NCBI GenBank assembly: GCA_013398295.1
Contig: VZSF01012080.1
Location: 62,001-126,000, forward strand
Direction: 5' to 3'
Length of the DNA: 64,000 nt
DNA from: Chionis minor
Lineage: Eukaryota > Chordata > Aves > Charadriiformes > Chionididae
The notes under the pieces were generated by a model. The model did no database searches and was not told the DNA's origin. It saw only the letters and a program-made list of their open reading frames with translations. Each line of letters starts with the position of its first letter. Within the stretch, counting starts at the first letter, position 1. Positions 11,523 through 24,615 of the stretch are shown here, piece by piece. The position numbers and the translations under genes were made by a program.

Positions 11523-14500
11523 AAGACTGCAGAATCAGCTCCTTTTTTTTGTGTTCCCTTCCCTCACAGCAATTGGGACTGTGTGGGCTTGGCCACTGCT
11601 AGAGAAAAAATACTTGGTAAATGGATTTTCCAATATGACCCAGTATGACTTGTGTCATTGTCTTAAAAAGTTGCAGACTTTTTAAAACTGGAGTCTGTGT
11701 GTGAACTCCAGTATGCATGGTCCCTCTGTGAGATGAGGTGTTTTTAGAAGCTGATTGTAAAAGATACAGCTTAGACCAATACACAGTTTGGATGAAAGGA
11801 ACAATAGACAGAAAGAAATTGTATCTAAGGTAGCTCCGTGACTCAGAAATATCTCTCGTACAAAATGACCAGAAAGGCAGACTCTGCCCAAACTGGGAGG
11901 ATAGATCAAACTGACAGGAAAAAAATATGGTAGCAATAATTGTTATAAGTCTCCTGGACTCAATAAGGAAACTGGTCAGAGGTTTGGGACTGACTTATGA
12001 AGAAAGAAGGTAAAACATGTATCATAGCAAATTCCATTTAGCTTGACGGTCAAGAGCAAATATGAGATGTGGAAACGTTAAGAGAGGGAACATAATTTAC
12101 TGTCTTCAGTGTCCAGGAGAGCATTCAAAATGAAGAATTCAGTCTTTCTTAGTTTTAATGGTTGGGACACACAGGGACATTGTTGCATAATAGACCAAAG
12201 TTTATGAATCTTTGCATTTTAAGAATAATTGGACGTCTAGTTGTATGAAATGCTAGCCAAAGTGTAATATGTTCAGGCCTTTCAGAAGATAAGCTGATTT
12301 ACAAGAGCAGGTATATAGCCCACATGTAACAAAGCTTCCATAGTAAGATTGTGCCCTACAAAATTCGGAAAAAATAAATAAATATCTAATTATAGTAAAA
12401 AACTTGCACAGGATTTATGATAAAATGTGTTTCACAGAACAAAAGGTTTACTTCAATTCATGATATCATTACTAAAGCAATTGTATTTGTGAATGAAATG
12501 CCTGTATAAGCTATGCTGACTACTCGTTTCTTTCAAGAATATGGTAAAAAATCAATTTGCACAAAAACCAAAACAAAAAAACACTCACAAAACCCCAGAA
12601 GCATACAACTCCTAACTCTTCTGAAAACCACTGTCAGCCAGCAGAAGTAGTATGATTTCTCCCAGGAAGTTACTCTGTTCCTACTAAAAAACCAATAAAT
12701 AATATGTTTAAATAGGATTTTTAAAGTCTGTAGCTGTAGTCCTTATGTGGGGAGCTTCCTTTGGGATCAACATCTATACATGTCTTTAAACCTTTTCTCA
12801 CTCCTACTTACACTAACCAGTAGTGAAGGTACTGCATTCAACTGGAATGCATATTGCACAAGGTCAGATAAGAAAGAATAGTGAAAGAATAAAGAAAGCA
12901 GGCAGACATTAGATCTCTTAGGATACAGGAAGAAATGATACTGGAGGAATTTGGAGAACGTGAAACTTAAATGACATGATGATTTAAAAGGTAATCTAAA
13001 GCCAAGGCAAAACACAAACCCAAGACCATTGTAAAGGAGCATGAGGATGTAACAAATTAAAAAGGAGAGAAAAAAAAGCAAAAACTTGGAAAATTAATAA
13101 ACAAAGAGAAAAAAGATACAGTCTCAACTATTTAAGAAGAAAAGATTGCTAGGGAAACAGAGAAGGAAATATAGGCATAATGGAGACCCAGTAGATGTAG
13201 CTTTTGGAAGCGGCTTCTTTAGCAGAAAACTAAAATGCCAAGGTATTACAAAACAGAACCCAGTAAAACTCTTTATAAAATTAAAAAAGAAGAATGGATG
13301 ATAAGGTGGAAGTGAGGTAAATACTGAAATTCATCTAAGAGAGAGTAATGTATAGGGCTGGTTCTGCAATTTGGAGGAACAAAAATAATAAAGTATGGTT
13401 TATGTTTGGTGGGAAGAGTATGGGAACAACACTAGAAAAGTCATGAATAAACTTCTATGTAGAGAACCTAAATTACATACACTAGTCTTAATTCCCAGAT
13501 TCTGGTTGTTCGAGTCTTCCCAGGCACTGAGTTCCACTTACTGTGGCTAAATGGTAAAGTCAGACAAGGGGCAATTGAAAATCAGTGGAAAAAAATAGTT
13601 CTAAAATACAAAATAGACACAAACTATTCCTGACATTTGGTCAACATTTTTATTTCCCACCAACATTCAAAGATAAATAAAGCTGTAAGTTTTTCCATAC
13701 TACAAACTGCTGACTGAAAAAAAAGAAAAGGAATCAATGCATTCTGCTGTGATGGAAATAGATAAATGGATTTAGTAAAAAAAAACCTCATAATTTTAGT
13801 GGCAGTGATTGCAGTTTGGTTGTACACCAGATTTTTCGTGTAATTTTATTCCAGTTCATACAGAAGATAAATTTAACACAACATAATAAGACTGACAATT
13901 TTTAAGGTTTTATGTACAATTTACAGTACGATTGTTAACATAGTTACTCAATGAAACATTCCCATATCCTGAAAAATCTGTTTGTGGAAAACTATTGTCC
14001 TACTTAAAAGCTATTTTGTGCAATGTGATTTCTATTAATGGATGATAATTATGTAATAATAAAATTCCTCCTTAGGGAAGAAATATTAATCATACCAGAT
14101 AGGTGAAATGCAAGCAATTAATTGTACATCTTAGTGATCTTATAAGTCCTACCTACCTAATACTCTCTAGGGTTATGTATGATATATGGAACTGTCACTC
14201 AAAATACATGATATCATTACAAAATTCAGATTTTGTGTTTTGAAATGCTCAGTAAAATAGAACAAAACCCATATTTTATGAACTGCCCGCTAAGATTTGT
14301 CAGAGTAGTTTAGGTAGCCTAGCTGCAGTCTGCTGATTTGTGTTGTAGAAATAAGGTTAGGCATCAGAGATGTGTGTAAATAGTGCCCTGATTCATAATT
14401 CCTCTTTATAAAAAGGTAATGAGGGATAGAACTGGATTTCTACCCATAACTGCGTATTTTAATTTCCCATATATTAATAAATAACCACAACTATCATGCC

Positions 14501-17440
14501 TAATTTAATTTCTGTTTTTATCAGAAGTCTTTGTTCAAGATATTTTTCATATCTATGCAATGTGATGTACTAAGACCTTTAAATTTTAATAGTACATAAC
14601 ATATCCTCCTTCAGGTGAACCCATCTCCAGATGCTTTATGTGGCAGCTGCATTTTTATGTGGTAGAAAGAAACATCCTCAGACACTTGTGTAAAGTATGT
14701 AAATTTTGAGAACATATCAGTGATACTGTCATTACTAGTAGATAGTTAGATTGTGCTATTAATCACCTTAGAACAAGGGTGTATCTTCAAATAGATTTGA
14801 TTGTTATAGTATCTGCCGTCAGGAGACTACAGCTTGAAAGCTCCAGAATGATGAATTTTAACAGGACCGCTCAAAAGTACAAGCAGAAGGTGACACCAGA
14901 CACTCTAGGACTTTACACGCTGACTACGCATCGTCAGTTCCTAACAATTACTATTGATTGTTGGAATACAACTTTGGGAGCTGAGTGAAAGTGGCTTTAA
15001 GGATAACAAAGAACAGCTCTCCAGTGTATCCAGAAATAGTAAATTAGAAAATAACTTGGTGTTATGAAGCAATTAAAAAGAATCCTGCTTCCTAAAGAAG
15101 ACTTGAAGCTGTTGACCTTAGAAAAATAGGAACACTGAAGGGGTAAGAACAACACCAGCAAAAGAGGCGAGCACTAAAAAATCTAGTAATTTGTGATTCA
15201 AAACCGGACTACAAACAAAATTCTTAAAATCTCGAGAAATTCCAAAAGGCAGTTCGGGCTACACTCCACCATTTCTTACTTACATAGCAGAAAATTATAT
15301 GTTGCTTTAGAAGGAAAAAACCCACAGATATTTTTCCTTTAATGCAACTAGTTTTTCTTGCTTAGATCTTTAATGCTATCTATGGCCTTCTTGTTTTTAA
15401 GTTTTGATATTAGGCAGTCTTTTCACTTATTCGTCTTCAACAATGTAAATTTCAGTAAAATGCTATCATTTATGCAGTCCCATTCACACTTAAATACACA
15501 AAAATAAAATCTACTTATATATTTTGGCAAGTTAATTCATTACACTGAACAATAATGTACAACAGTTAACATTTTAAAATGTCAAGCAGATTTGTTCAAT
15601 TGCAATAGTATCTTTGCAGATAGGAATATACAATTTTGACCTTCTGAATGGTCATATTAACATTTAAAACAAATCTACATATATCAAGCTATGTGGAATA
15701 TTTGTTGTAAAGTTCAAAATATTTTTAATGAATTCATGCAAGGTTAGATAAGAACATGCAAAGGGCAGAAGGAAGATGGAGAACTGCAGATTCAGCTATT
15801 TATTACTAGAAATACAAAGGTTTCAATCTGAATTTGAAATCTTAAAAAAGCATTTCTCTCTTGTGTCAAAATTTTACACGCAAACATAAAACCAAAATAT
15901 AAACCAAACCCAAAACTGCTAAAATGAACTGTTACATTACTCTGTGTAATCTATTAAGAAAATCAAAAAAAATCACCATTAGATAATGTTAAAATTGAAC
16001 TGGTAAGTGTTTCAAGAGCTCCCTTTTCAAAATAAAGCATTAATATCAATGTGTGTTCTTAATATCTGTACTTGTCCATTAAAATATAATGGACAACTGC
16101 AACAAAGATTATGGAATTTTCAGTCATTTTATTCATACCAGGTTTCCAAAGCGTATTAGCAAAATTGATGAAAACCAGTTTCAAAATTTACAGGGACAGA
16201 AGAATTCATTGAGTGCTGAAGCTCAAATCTAAATTGAAAAGGAGAAGACAATGTGATGTAAATATTCTAAGACTAAGATTCACAAAGATGTCTGCTTGTA
16301 CCTAACAAAGCATGCACCATGTTATTTGCTATATGCTTTCATTTTTCCTTTTTCTCCATAATAAAATCTTAGGAACATACTTATCTTTCTTCTTCAGAAT
16401 GCAGTATATGTGAATATACTGTGACAACAAACATAGAATGTGTTCATCTTGTGAAAAATTCTGCCCACTCTTGCATGTACCATGTAACCCTCATCATTAT
16501 TTACTTTTTTAATTTGTAGAATGGTAGCCCCCAAGGCTTTAAGATTTATACTGGGTATTGTGCACAATAAGAGAAGAAGTCCGTACTCTAAAGATACCAT
16601 TACAGAAATAAGCAAGAAAAGACAAAGTAGGGAGAATAGAGACATGTAAAATGATTCACCCACTCACACAGCTGCAAGTTAAAGATGTATTGTGGCATAT
16701 ACCCACACGCCCATCCATAAATCAGTTCTGGGGATTACCTGTTCTAATACCTGTTATTAGGAAACTGAATTTTCCTTAAAAGCTGTAAAATCTTTCATCT
16801 GGTTTGTGTTCACAATAGCAGATTCAAAGCCAATGCAGAACATAGTTACTATGCTTGTGCCTACAACTGCCTACACTGCCCATGAATTTGGTTAAAACCT
16901 GAATGATTCTCTGACTCCCGGGACCTCCATTTTTCTTCCTTATGTTTAATTTCTTCTAATGCAATATGATCGTTAAACCTCTGGAAAAACATGTAAAATG
17001 AGTGTTTCATCTTCAGTTTTTATATAAACTAATGGCAATCCCAATCTGGTTGTTCAAAGAAACCACAGCTATTCCAGATTTGCAGTAATCTGCCTTATCC
17101 TATACTTACACTGTATCTGTTGAGTACTGCAAGGAGGGACTCAGTTCATCTCAGCGGATAATGCAGGGCTGAACAAAGATACCCAAGACAGATTAGGCAG
17201 TGAAAACAATATGGAGCTCTACCTAGACTGATTAGCCCTTTAAAAAACAGGAGCCTTCCACCAGTTATGAATACCACACTAAAAGTGTTAAAATGCTTCT
17301 ACTATGAGAGCCCTGAATCTGGCTCTGACCAAGCTATTTTTGGTATAGCTCTGCATTGTGCAACACAGCCATATCCTTTCTTTTAATTGCTGAATGAAAT
17401 CTATGGAGGTTTACACAAGGGAAAGTCCTGACCTTTTGGA
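11523..17440. other. AT-rich DNA, nothing recognised
   Basis: Long stretch without recognised genes or repeat families. The largest frame (12767-13081, minus, 104 codons) is a run of Phe, Leu and Ser typical of AT-rich chance sequence. A/C-rich low-complexity tracts occur at 12563-12597 and 15888-15920. Confidence 0.6.
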
Positions 17441-17790
17441 CAGTTATGTTACGACCATAAGAGGAAAACTAAATAGAAATGCAATTGGCTGTACTAGCAG
17501 ATGATTAGAGCACACCCTGACATGATTTTGGCCCCATGCCAATCAGCATTCTCCAAACCAGCTCCTGGGTGCAGTTTAAGAGTGAGACTACTCCAGGGAA
17601 GACAGCCAAGAGACAATTTCCATGCAGTCTCTCTGTTCTGGCTGTTAACGGCACAATTCATGTGGCTTGGGGTATTCTGTCCTGCTTGGCCTGAGGTCCT
17701 AGAAACATCTGTGGCATTCCTTAATAAATGTAATTATATTGCTTCTGTCACTCTCTGCACTTTTCAGTCACTGAAAGTTAACAGAGGCTT
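17441..17790 (+). other. GC-richer patch with CCAAT box, TATA-like box and AATAAA; possible LTR fossil
   Basis: The plus strand carries GCCAATCAGC (17537-17546), a weak TATA-like TTTAAGA (17575-17581) about 36 bp later, and AATAAA (17723-17728) followed by a T/C-rich stretch. This is the order found in LTRs and simple promoters. A 119-codon ATG frame (17501-17860) runs through it, with no recognisable domain, and continues past the poly(A) signal, so it is likely chance. No matching ends or target-site duplication were found. Confidence 0.25.
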
Positions 17791-18908
17791 ATCCGAGGAT
17801 TCTAAGGGCAGCATAGTTCATACTAAAGAAATAGATTTACAGAGAAAGAGTATTTGGTGAAAATAACCATACAACCTTGATTTTGCCTCAGTGTTGGTCC
17901 CCACCAAAAGGTGTTTGGTTACACCTGTAAATTCAAAGTAATTGAAACTGAGGTTAAAAGCACAGACACTCCTTAATTTAACAGTCTCACCACGAGAGAG
18001 GGCTGAAACTGCACAGCCGCGTATGCCAAGCATTATTTTTCTCAATCTAATTTGATTCTTTTAAAAACTTATCTCTTAATTTATTGAGTTCATATTACTT
18101 AGCTTTGGAGTGTACATAATGTTAAGGGTTTTTTTAAGTCTTAAATCACCCATGTATGCTATTAGTAATATGCAACTTAAATTAATTTTCCAGAAATACC
18201 TATTACACTGGAAAACTTCGAAACTCACATTATGCTTAAGAACACCTACTAAAGAATTCAGATTTACAAAGTGGCATATTAGGTAGGCAAGTTATAGAGT
18301 ATTTCAAGTAATATTTTCTCATCTCTTGTCTTCTACTTGATTCCATCTATAGGCTAAAACTGCTTAGGGAATGAGGCAGGTCTCCAATTTTACTTTGTAT
18401 TTGCATCATTGAATATGTACAACCAGACCTTACTTTTTCCCATACTAATGCAGGACCAAGAATAAAATTAATAATTTCCTGTTGGGCTTTTCTATAGTAC
18501 TGCCTATTGTTGTAACTACGTAGTCATTTAAGGAGTTTAATATTCACAACACAACCATTAAGCAAGAAGGGATTATTGTTCCCACTTCACAGGTAGGGAA
18601 TTTGTGCATTTAGTTGAAAATACATTATTTGAATGCCTTAGGGACTGAATTCTGAATTAAAAAAGTATAGATTTTTTAAGAATTATTGGTCATTCACAGC
18701 TCTCTTTCTCAGTGGCAGCTGTGATCACTCCATATCTATGCGAATTAGATCCCAGGTATTTTAAGTCAAGAAAGGTTTTCATTATATTCTTGTTCAAGTC
18801 AGGGAAAAAAATATGCTTGAATGATGCAGGACTGAGTCCAAAACAAGGGAAATAAATCTTATGTTCCTGTATCAAATCCTGCTTTAAGCAATTTCTTTTA
18901 GCATTCAA
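17791..18908. other. AT-rich DNA, nothing recognised
   Basis: Only short chance frames are present. No recognisable repeat or RNA gene. Confidence 0.6.
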
Positions 18909-19175
18909 CAGAATTATAGAACAATTTAAGTTGGAAGACGATACCAAAAGCCATCTAGTTCAATTACTTGCTTGATTGTCCAAGGCCTTGTTCAGTCAAG
19001 TTTTAAATGTCTCCATAGACAGACAGTCCACTGTCTTTCTTAGCAACCTATTCCAATACATTTGATTACCCTCGTTGGAAGAATTCTTTCTGTATATTTA
19101 ATGGGAATTTCCCTTGCTGCAACTTGTGCTTGTTGACTCTTGTTCTATTACTCTGCACTTCCAAGAAGTGCACTC
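18909..19175 (-). mobile_element. Old CR1 LINE 3' end
   Basis: The plus strand shows agaattatagaacaatttaagttgg, then remnants matching the CR1 reverse-complement landmarks: atctagttcaa, a 'tttaaatgtctccatagacagacagtccac' type segment, 'agcaacctattccaat', 'gaattctttctg' and 'cttgttgactcttgttctatt'. These follow the order of an older CR1 subfamily 3' UTR and ORF2 end. Divergence is much greater than in the copies at 26300 and 63220. Confidence 0.8.
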
Positions 19176-21739
19176 AGGCACTGAGGTAGAATGCTTCTAG
19201 AAAAATGATATGTGATCATTTGCTGAGCAGCAAAGAAGGGGATGACAGAAGTTCACCTAAGAAGCTCTGAAGCTGTTTTGCAGATGAAATGAATAACAGA
19301 TAACTGCTTTGTACCTATTGTGTGAATTCTAGTGTTGCCGGACTCAGCAAATTACTGAGAAGAGATTTAGATTTTCTGAGATAACAAAGTTCCAGTTCAG
19401 CTGATTACGTATCAAAAGATTACAAAGAACAAATATACAGTAACTGGATTAGACCAAATTTATCCTTCCAAGTTGTGAGACCTGATAAACAGGAAGAATG
19501 CAAGACCAGGACTTAAAACTCCAACAGTAATGTGTTAGCAATCTAGCCAGAATAGAGAATAAAAAAAAGAAAAGTTGTCTCTTGGCGGAGGAGTGTACGT
19601 TAATTTGTACTTATGTCATGAAGGTAAGGGGGCTTTAGTTATTAATTATTCTGTTACTTAGACACAGTTTTGACTTCAAAATGGCTATGGTCTAACTGTA
19701 TTATAGCTATAATAACTATAGTTAAATTAATACAAAACCTAGAAAATCACAAAATAATATAAATAATAGCCCTTTAGGAGCCAATACATGAAGTACATAA
19801 CCATTTTGCAATTCAAAGTATTGTCAGAAATAAACTCTGTAACAGTATGATAATATTATCTTAGGAATGGAAAGTTTCCATTAAAATAATTTGTGTTATA
19901 ATACAAGACAATTCCACTGAGAATATAATATTTAGATAGTTCCTAAACCAAATTATTTGAAATGGGACATTTATAATTTTATAATTAATGAAAAATTCCT
20001 TACACAATTGCTATTTCCCACTCATGAAAATACTTTCTTTTTTTTTTTTTAAAAAAAGCAATAACAGTAAATAAGTTTCTGAAATAATATGTGGAAAATT
20101 AATACTGATTTGCAAAGTTAACTGTCACATGGCACTAATAATACAAGAAGCTAACAAAATTTATTTATATTGACCTCTGGAAAACAAAATCTCAGAAGAT
20201 ATATCTATGAAATTACCTTGGTCTTCAATGTTTTTAGCTAATTAACCTGAACAGAATCGGTTTAAGCTTAGAAACATGTAGGTTGTAATGGAAGGCCATA
20301 AGAGAGTCTAACTTTAGGACTGCAATACTAATCTTCTGTAACTAGCTACACACTGATTTTACCAGTAAAGTGACAAAAATACACCTCCCACCCAAACCCT
20401 GTTGACCTCTTCTTGGCATGAAAACAGAACAATTCTAAAAATGGGAGAAAAGATCCTGAAATAAAGTTTCTAACGATATGGAAGTTAGCCTACCTGGAAA
20501 ACCTATAAAGGAGCTCAGAAGTGAGGTTTTTTCCTGGATTTCAAGCCGTTTCTCAGCTTTAGGATCTCAGTGTCTAGGTAAGAGCTCTTAAATGTTCTGA
20601 ATCTTACATAGTATGAATACTATGGACTGTACATCCTCATCCAAGTTCTTAACACACAAGCACTTTTCTGGTCTTGCTTAAACTAGAAGAAAGGCTGTGT
20701 TTATTATAATTGCTAAAAGCTCTGCATAAAGGAGATCATTACATTTACCAAGAAGTGGTCCTTCTGCTAGAATCAGTAGCCATCTAATACACTTTACCAC
20801 CTATATGATTTCTACTGGAAGTATGATTTTTGCAAAACAATAAGTCATTTATCCTTACTCTGTTCTATGACTTATGTATTTGGGTACCAGCAGGTGAAAT
20901 TTAGAGTATGCATAGGTTGTGCATGACATGTTTCCTCCCTTCTAAATAGACTTTTAAATCCCTAGAATTCAATAAAATGTAACACTGTTGGTATCAGAAA
21001 CAGAAACCTCAAAAAAATAAGGAGCAGCAATGTTTCCAGAACAACATCATTGTGGACGTTTTCACAGATAAGAAGGAAATATTTTATTAAATGACCATGC
21101 TGCAACTTATTTTAAGCCTTCCAATTAAAGTTCTTTCTCAGATTATTCACATGTTTAACCACTGGAGTATTATGAACACTACATTTCTTGAGATTTATAG
21201 TCTAATCTTTCTCATGAGGGTTCTGATTATAATTTAAGCAACTGCAGCACATAGAAAATATGAAACTACAAGCTTAATTTTCAAGAAATTGGGAGTATAT
21301 ACTAATGCTACATTTTCTAGGTAGTGTACCTTAATGATTCCAACAACTTAGCATAGCAAAAACCTTAGTACAATCATATTGTTATATTATAGTATCTAAT
21401 GGACTACCCAATAAACACTAATATCATAGTCCAATTCCTATGTTAGATGAGCACATGATTATCATTATAGCTGAGTAGTTATCCAGTAAAACCAAGTAAA
21501 TGATACTGCTCATTGTGTTGACCATTATTTCGTTGCATGCTCATGTTCAAACTGTTGTCCACATTTCCTCAGCCTTTTAAAAACTATGGTTTAGGTTCAT
21601 TTTTTCCTACAGAAAATCTTCTTTCATTTTTAAAAAAAATATTTACTAGCTTGTTTTTCTAATCCAGTCCTATTCTATCTATTTTCTTTTCACATCTTTA
21701 AAACCAAAAGTAAATTTTTGTTATCACTGCTATTTGAAC
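19176..21739. other. AT-rich DNA, nothing recognised
   Basis: AT-rich sequence without open frames of note. It includes a 16-bp perfect palindrome (tattatagctataata, 19699-19714) and a T-run followed by an A-run at about 20038-20057, both of the kind common in AT-rich DNA. Confidence 0.6.
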
Positions 21740-21860
21740 ACCATAAATTTAGTATCATCTCTGAATTTCATTAACATAATGTTTACTCTTGCTCCTGAAT
21801 CACCAAAATATTAAATGAAATATTTTGATAGCAATATTTTGATAGTCCCCAACTTAACAG
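21740..21860 (-). mobile_element. Ancient CR1/L3-type LINE remnant around the reverse-transcriptase active site
   Basis: The minus strand of 21745-21771 reads MKFRDDTKF, matching the KFADDTK active-site box with Ala changed to Arg. The plus strand from 21772 resembles the amniote CR1 reverse complement downstream of it (gtttactc...ttaaa...). A 13-bp unit (aatattttgatag) is nearly tandemly repeated at about 21819-21845. Strongly diverged and short, so subfamily and ends are uncertain. Confidence 0.5.
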
Positions 21861-24591
21861 ATCACTCAATAATCTGTCAAAAACAGTGGTTGTGGGAAAC
21901 ATTTTCTGTTCCTAGTATATATAAAGAATATATTGTCATGAAAAAAAAACTTTTATAATTGAAATCAAATATATTTATAGTTCATTTTACAAAACAATGA
22001 TTGCAGAAGCAGAATCATATACTTATTCTATTTCAATTTTAAGACTATTTTCACTGTCTTTTTGCATGATTTAGGTTATTTCAAGAGATATGACATTAAG
22101 AACAGGGAAGTTAGTGTTAAGCCCTTGGATTTACTTCCCTGGTTATAATAGTTCTGTGTATGCATACCTAACCTAAATACTTTGATTCTTTCCTTTTTTT
22201 CTTTACTCTAGCTTACTAGGAATTACACTAAGTAATTTTTCCATTTTCATAAAGACTTCTTTATTTCTGTAGTTTTGCTACATTTCTTTCATTCTTGCAA
22301 GATTCTAAACTGATTTTCCAGACTTTATCTTAAATTATTCTGTCATTAAGACCAGTGAAGTAAACTCAACATCAATTAATATCTATTTAAGCATTTTTTA
22401 TTACCCTTAATTCTCTAAGTTATACATTATTGAAACTAAGCTAACTTTTTTTTAACATCCTCAACTATTCCCTAATCTAACTACCTATTCATAGCTATTT
22501 TAGAAAATTTCATTACTTTCTAATTACCCAGTCATCTTTTCTTCTTATTAATGATAGTTAACTGAACTCAGTCTTTTTTTCTTTATCATTAGTTTAATTC
22601 CCCATTTATCAATCAGCCCACTATATCTTACTATATTTCTCCTGATAAGCTTGTGAAAGACCTTCTCCTTAACTCCCTTAAGCCTTCATTCTAGCAACTG
22701 TAGATATCACATTGGAGACTTAAACTCATTTGTCTGATCTTTTCCCATATTTCATGTAAAGCTGAAAAGAGATTGCTTAAGAATCAAAAACCTAAGGAGA
22801 TTTTGGGGGGGTTTTGGTGTTTTGTTTTTATGTTTGTTTTAAAGGGACTCAGAGTATCTTACATACCACTTTGAAGATCTCTTTCTTGATACATCAGAAA
22901 GTCAAGTCGTGCATGGGGCTGGTTCAGTGATCCCACCAGAAGGCTGTGTAGGCCTTAGTACTCTACTGATTTCTAAGTCGCGTGAATTATTTTATGGTGG
23001 TAACACAACTCTGATAGTATCCCTTTTGATGAAACTGAATCTCCTTGCACTGCTGGCACTGCTGTATTACACGAGCTCAGAGCTTCTTGCGCCTGCAGTA
23101 TTCAAGTGTTCACCAAATTTGGGTGTTTTCTATTTACCAATAACTTCCTTAGTCCTACTTAAGACTAGCCAGCCATTCAGGATGGCTTATTTCCTTCTCT
23201 AAATCATAAAGGAACAGTTCTGAACAAACTCATATTTATTTTTCCTCTGCATAAAATATCAGGATACTATCAGCCAACAGCAGGGGCAGGCTGCCTCTGT
23301 AAGCTACAGGGAGCCATAAGCCAAGCATAAGGTCAGAAGAGGCAGTTGCCTCATTGACAATTTATAAAATTTGAGTTAATGAAAAACAAAGACCTGAAGC
23401 AACTACCTCAAACTCTTTGGCCAAAAATGGCACTTATGTATAATATTGGATTTTAAGATACAATCAAGCGAAGAAGGCTGAAGATTTGTTTGGAGAAGGA
23501 TGTAGTGACTTGAAATACAAACCACAACCTATTCACATAGACATGGATTTAAAATTTTCCCTTCAATAAAACCAACACAATTTTCCCTTGTAGTATAAAC
23601 CATTTATGTTCTTCTCAGGATGAATTTATGTGAAATAATTAAATTTAAGCCGCTGAAAATTAATATAACAGTGGCAATTCTTTGTAAGTTCTTATATCAC
23701 CTGAAATGTACATGTCTGTAGACTATGGAAGTGAGGTTCATACGCTGAACTGAGCCACTGCTTAACATAAAAAGCACAGTTGATACTATACTGGATGCAA
23801 TCTATTTTGTTCACATAGAAATGAACAGAACAGCTATTATTTATATGGTCCGATTCGCTTTTCTAGCACAATCTCTACTTGAATGTATCCTGTTTGTCTC
23901 ACCTGCATTGTTTTCAAAACATTCCTATTCCATCTCAGACAACCTGTCTCTGAGCAGTTGATTCTGTTTTTTTCTTTTAGTGTCCTATTTTAATTTATCT
24001 AGACACAAGAAAAGACAATTTTCAACATTCACTCCCTGTTGCTGCATTCTTTCTAGAAGGGGACTAGATGGCTGTGTAAGCTATACTTTTTAAACACAAG
24101 ACTCCATTTGAAATCTGTCTACTCTTCCCTAGATATATGCATGTATGTATTAACATCATGACAGAAAAAAAACTCCTTGAATAAACTCCATCTACCACTA
24201 TCAAAGGCATTTGTTGCATATTTCCTCTTTTACATGCACTGTTTTTTAGGATATTTCCCTCCAAGTTCCTAGCAGAAAATTCCGTCAGCAACGTAGTATA
24301 CAGTTAATCAAATACCTTCTAGCTTTCTCTAGAATGTCCATGGCCAATCCTACCTACTTTCATGCCATTCTTTTCCTTTAGTTAAGCAGATTTTTTCTCT
24401 CTAGCACTCCACTCCCTTACCTTTCACCACGGATTTAATGAGAGAAATTTCCTTATGGTCTGTTACGTTACTGGTATAATATGTCACAGTCTGATATGTT
24501 AACTAAACATGCACTTTTAATCTCATTCTGCTGATAGAAACCAAACAGGGGGCAGCATCACTGGCTTTACCCACTAAGAATTTAATTCATA
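21861..24591. other. AT-rich DNA, nothing recognised
   Basis: No recognised gene or repeat. 22801-22847 is a G/T-rich low-complexity tract with a run of seven G. 22865-23200 has slightly more CpG than its flanks and a 97-codon frame that opens only at GTG; I do not regard it as coding. Confidence 0.55.
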
Positions 24592-24615
24592 CATACATAT
24601 ATATATATATATATG
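24592..24615 (+). repeat. (TA)n microsatellite
   Basis: A run of alternating TA, preceded by imperfect cata units and ending at atatg. Simple dinucleotide repeat. Confidence 0.9.

Noticed and set aside
19699..19714. 16-bp perfect palindrome tattatagctataata
   Set aside because: Made of A/T with one GC pair; palindromes of this size are expected in AT-rich DNA of this length.
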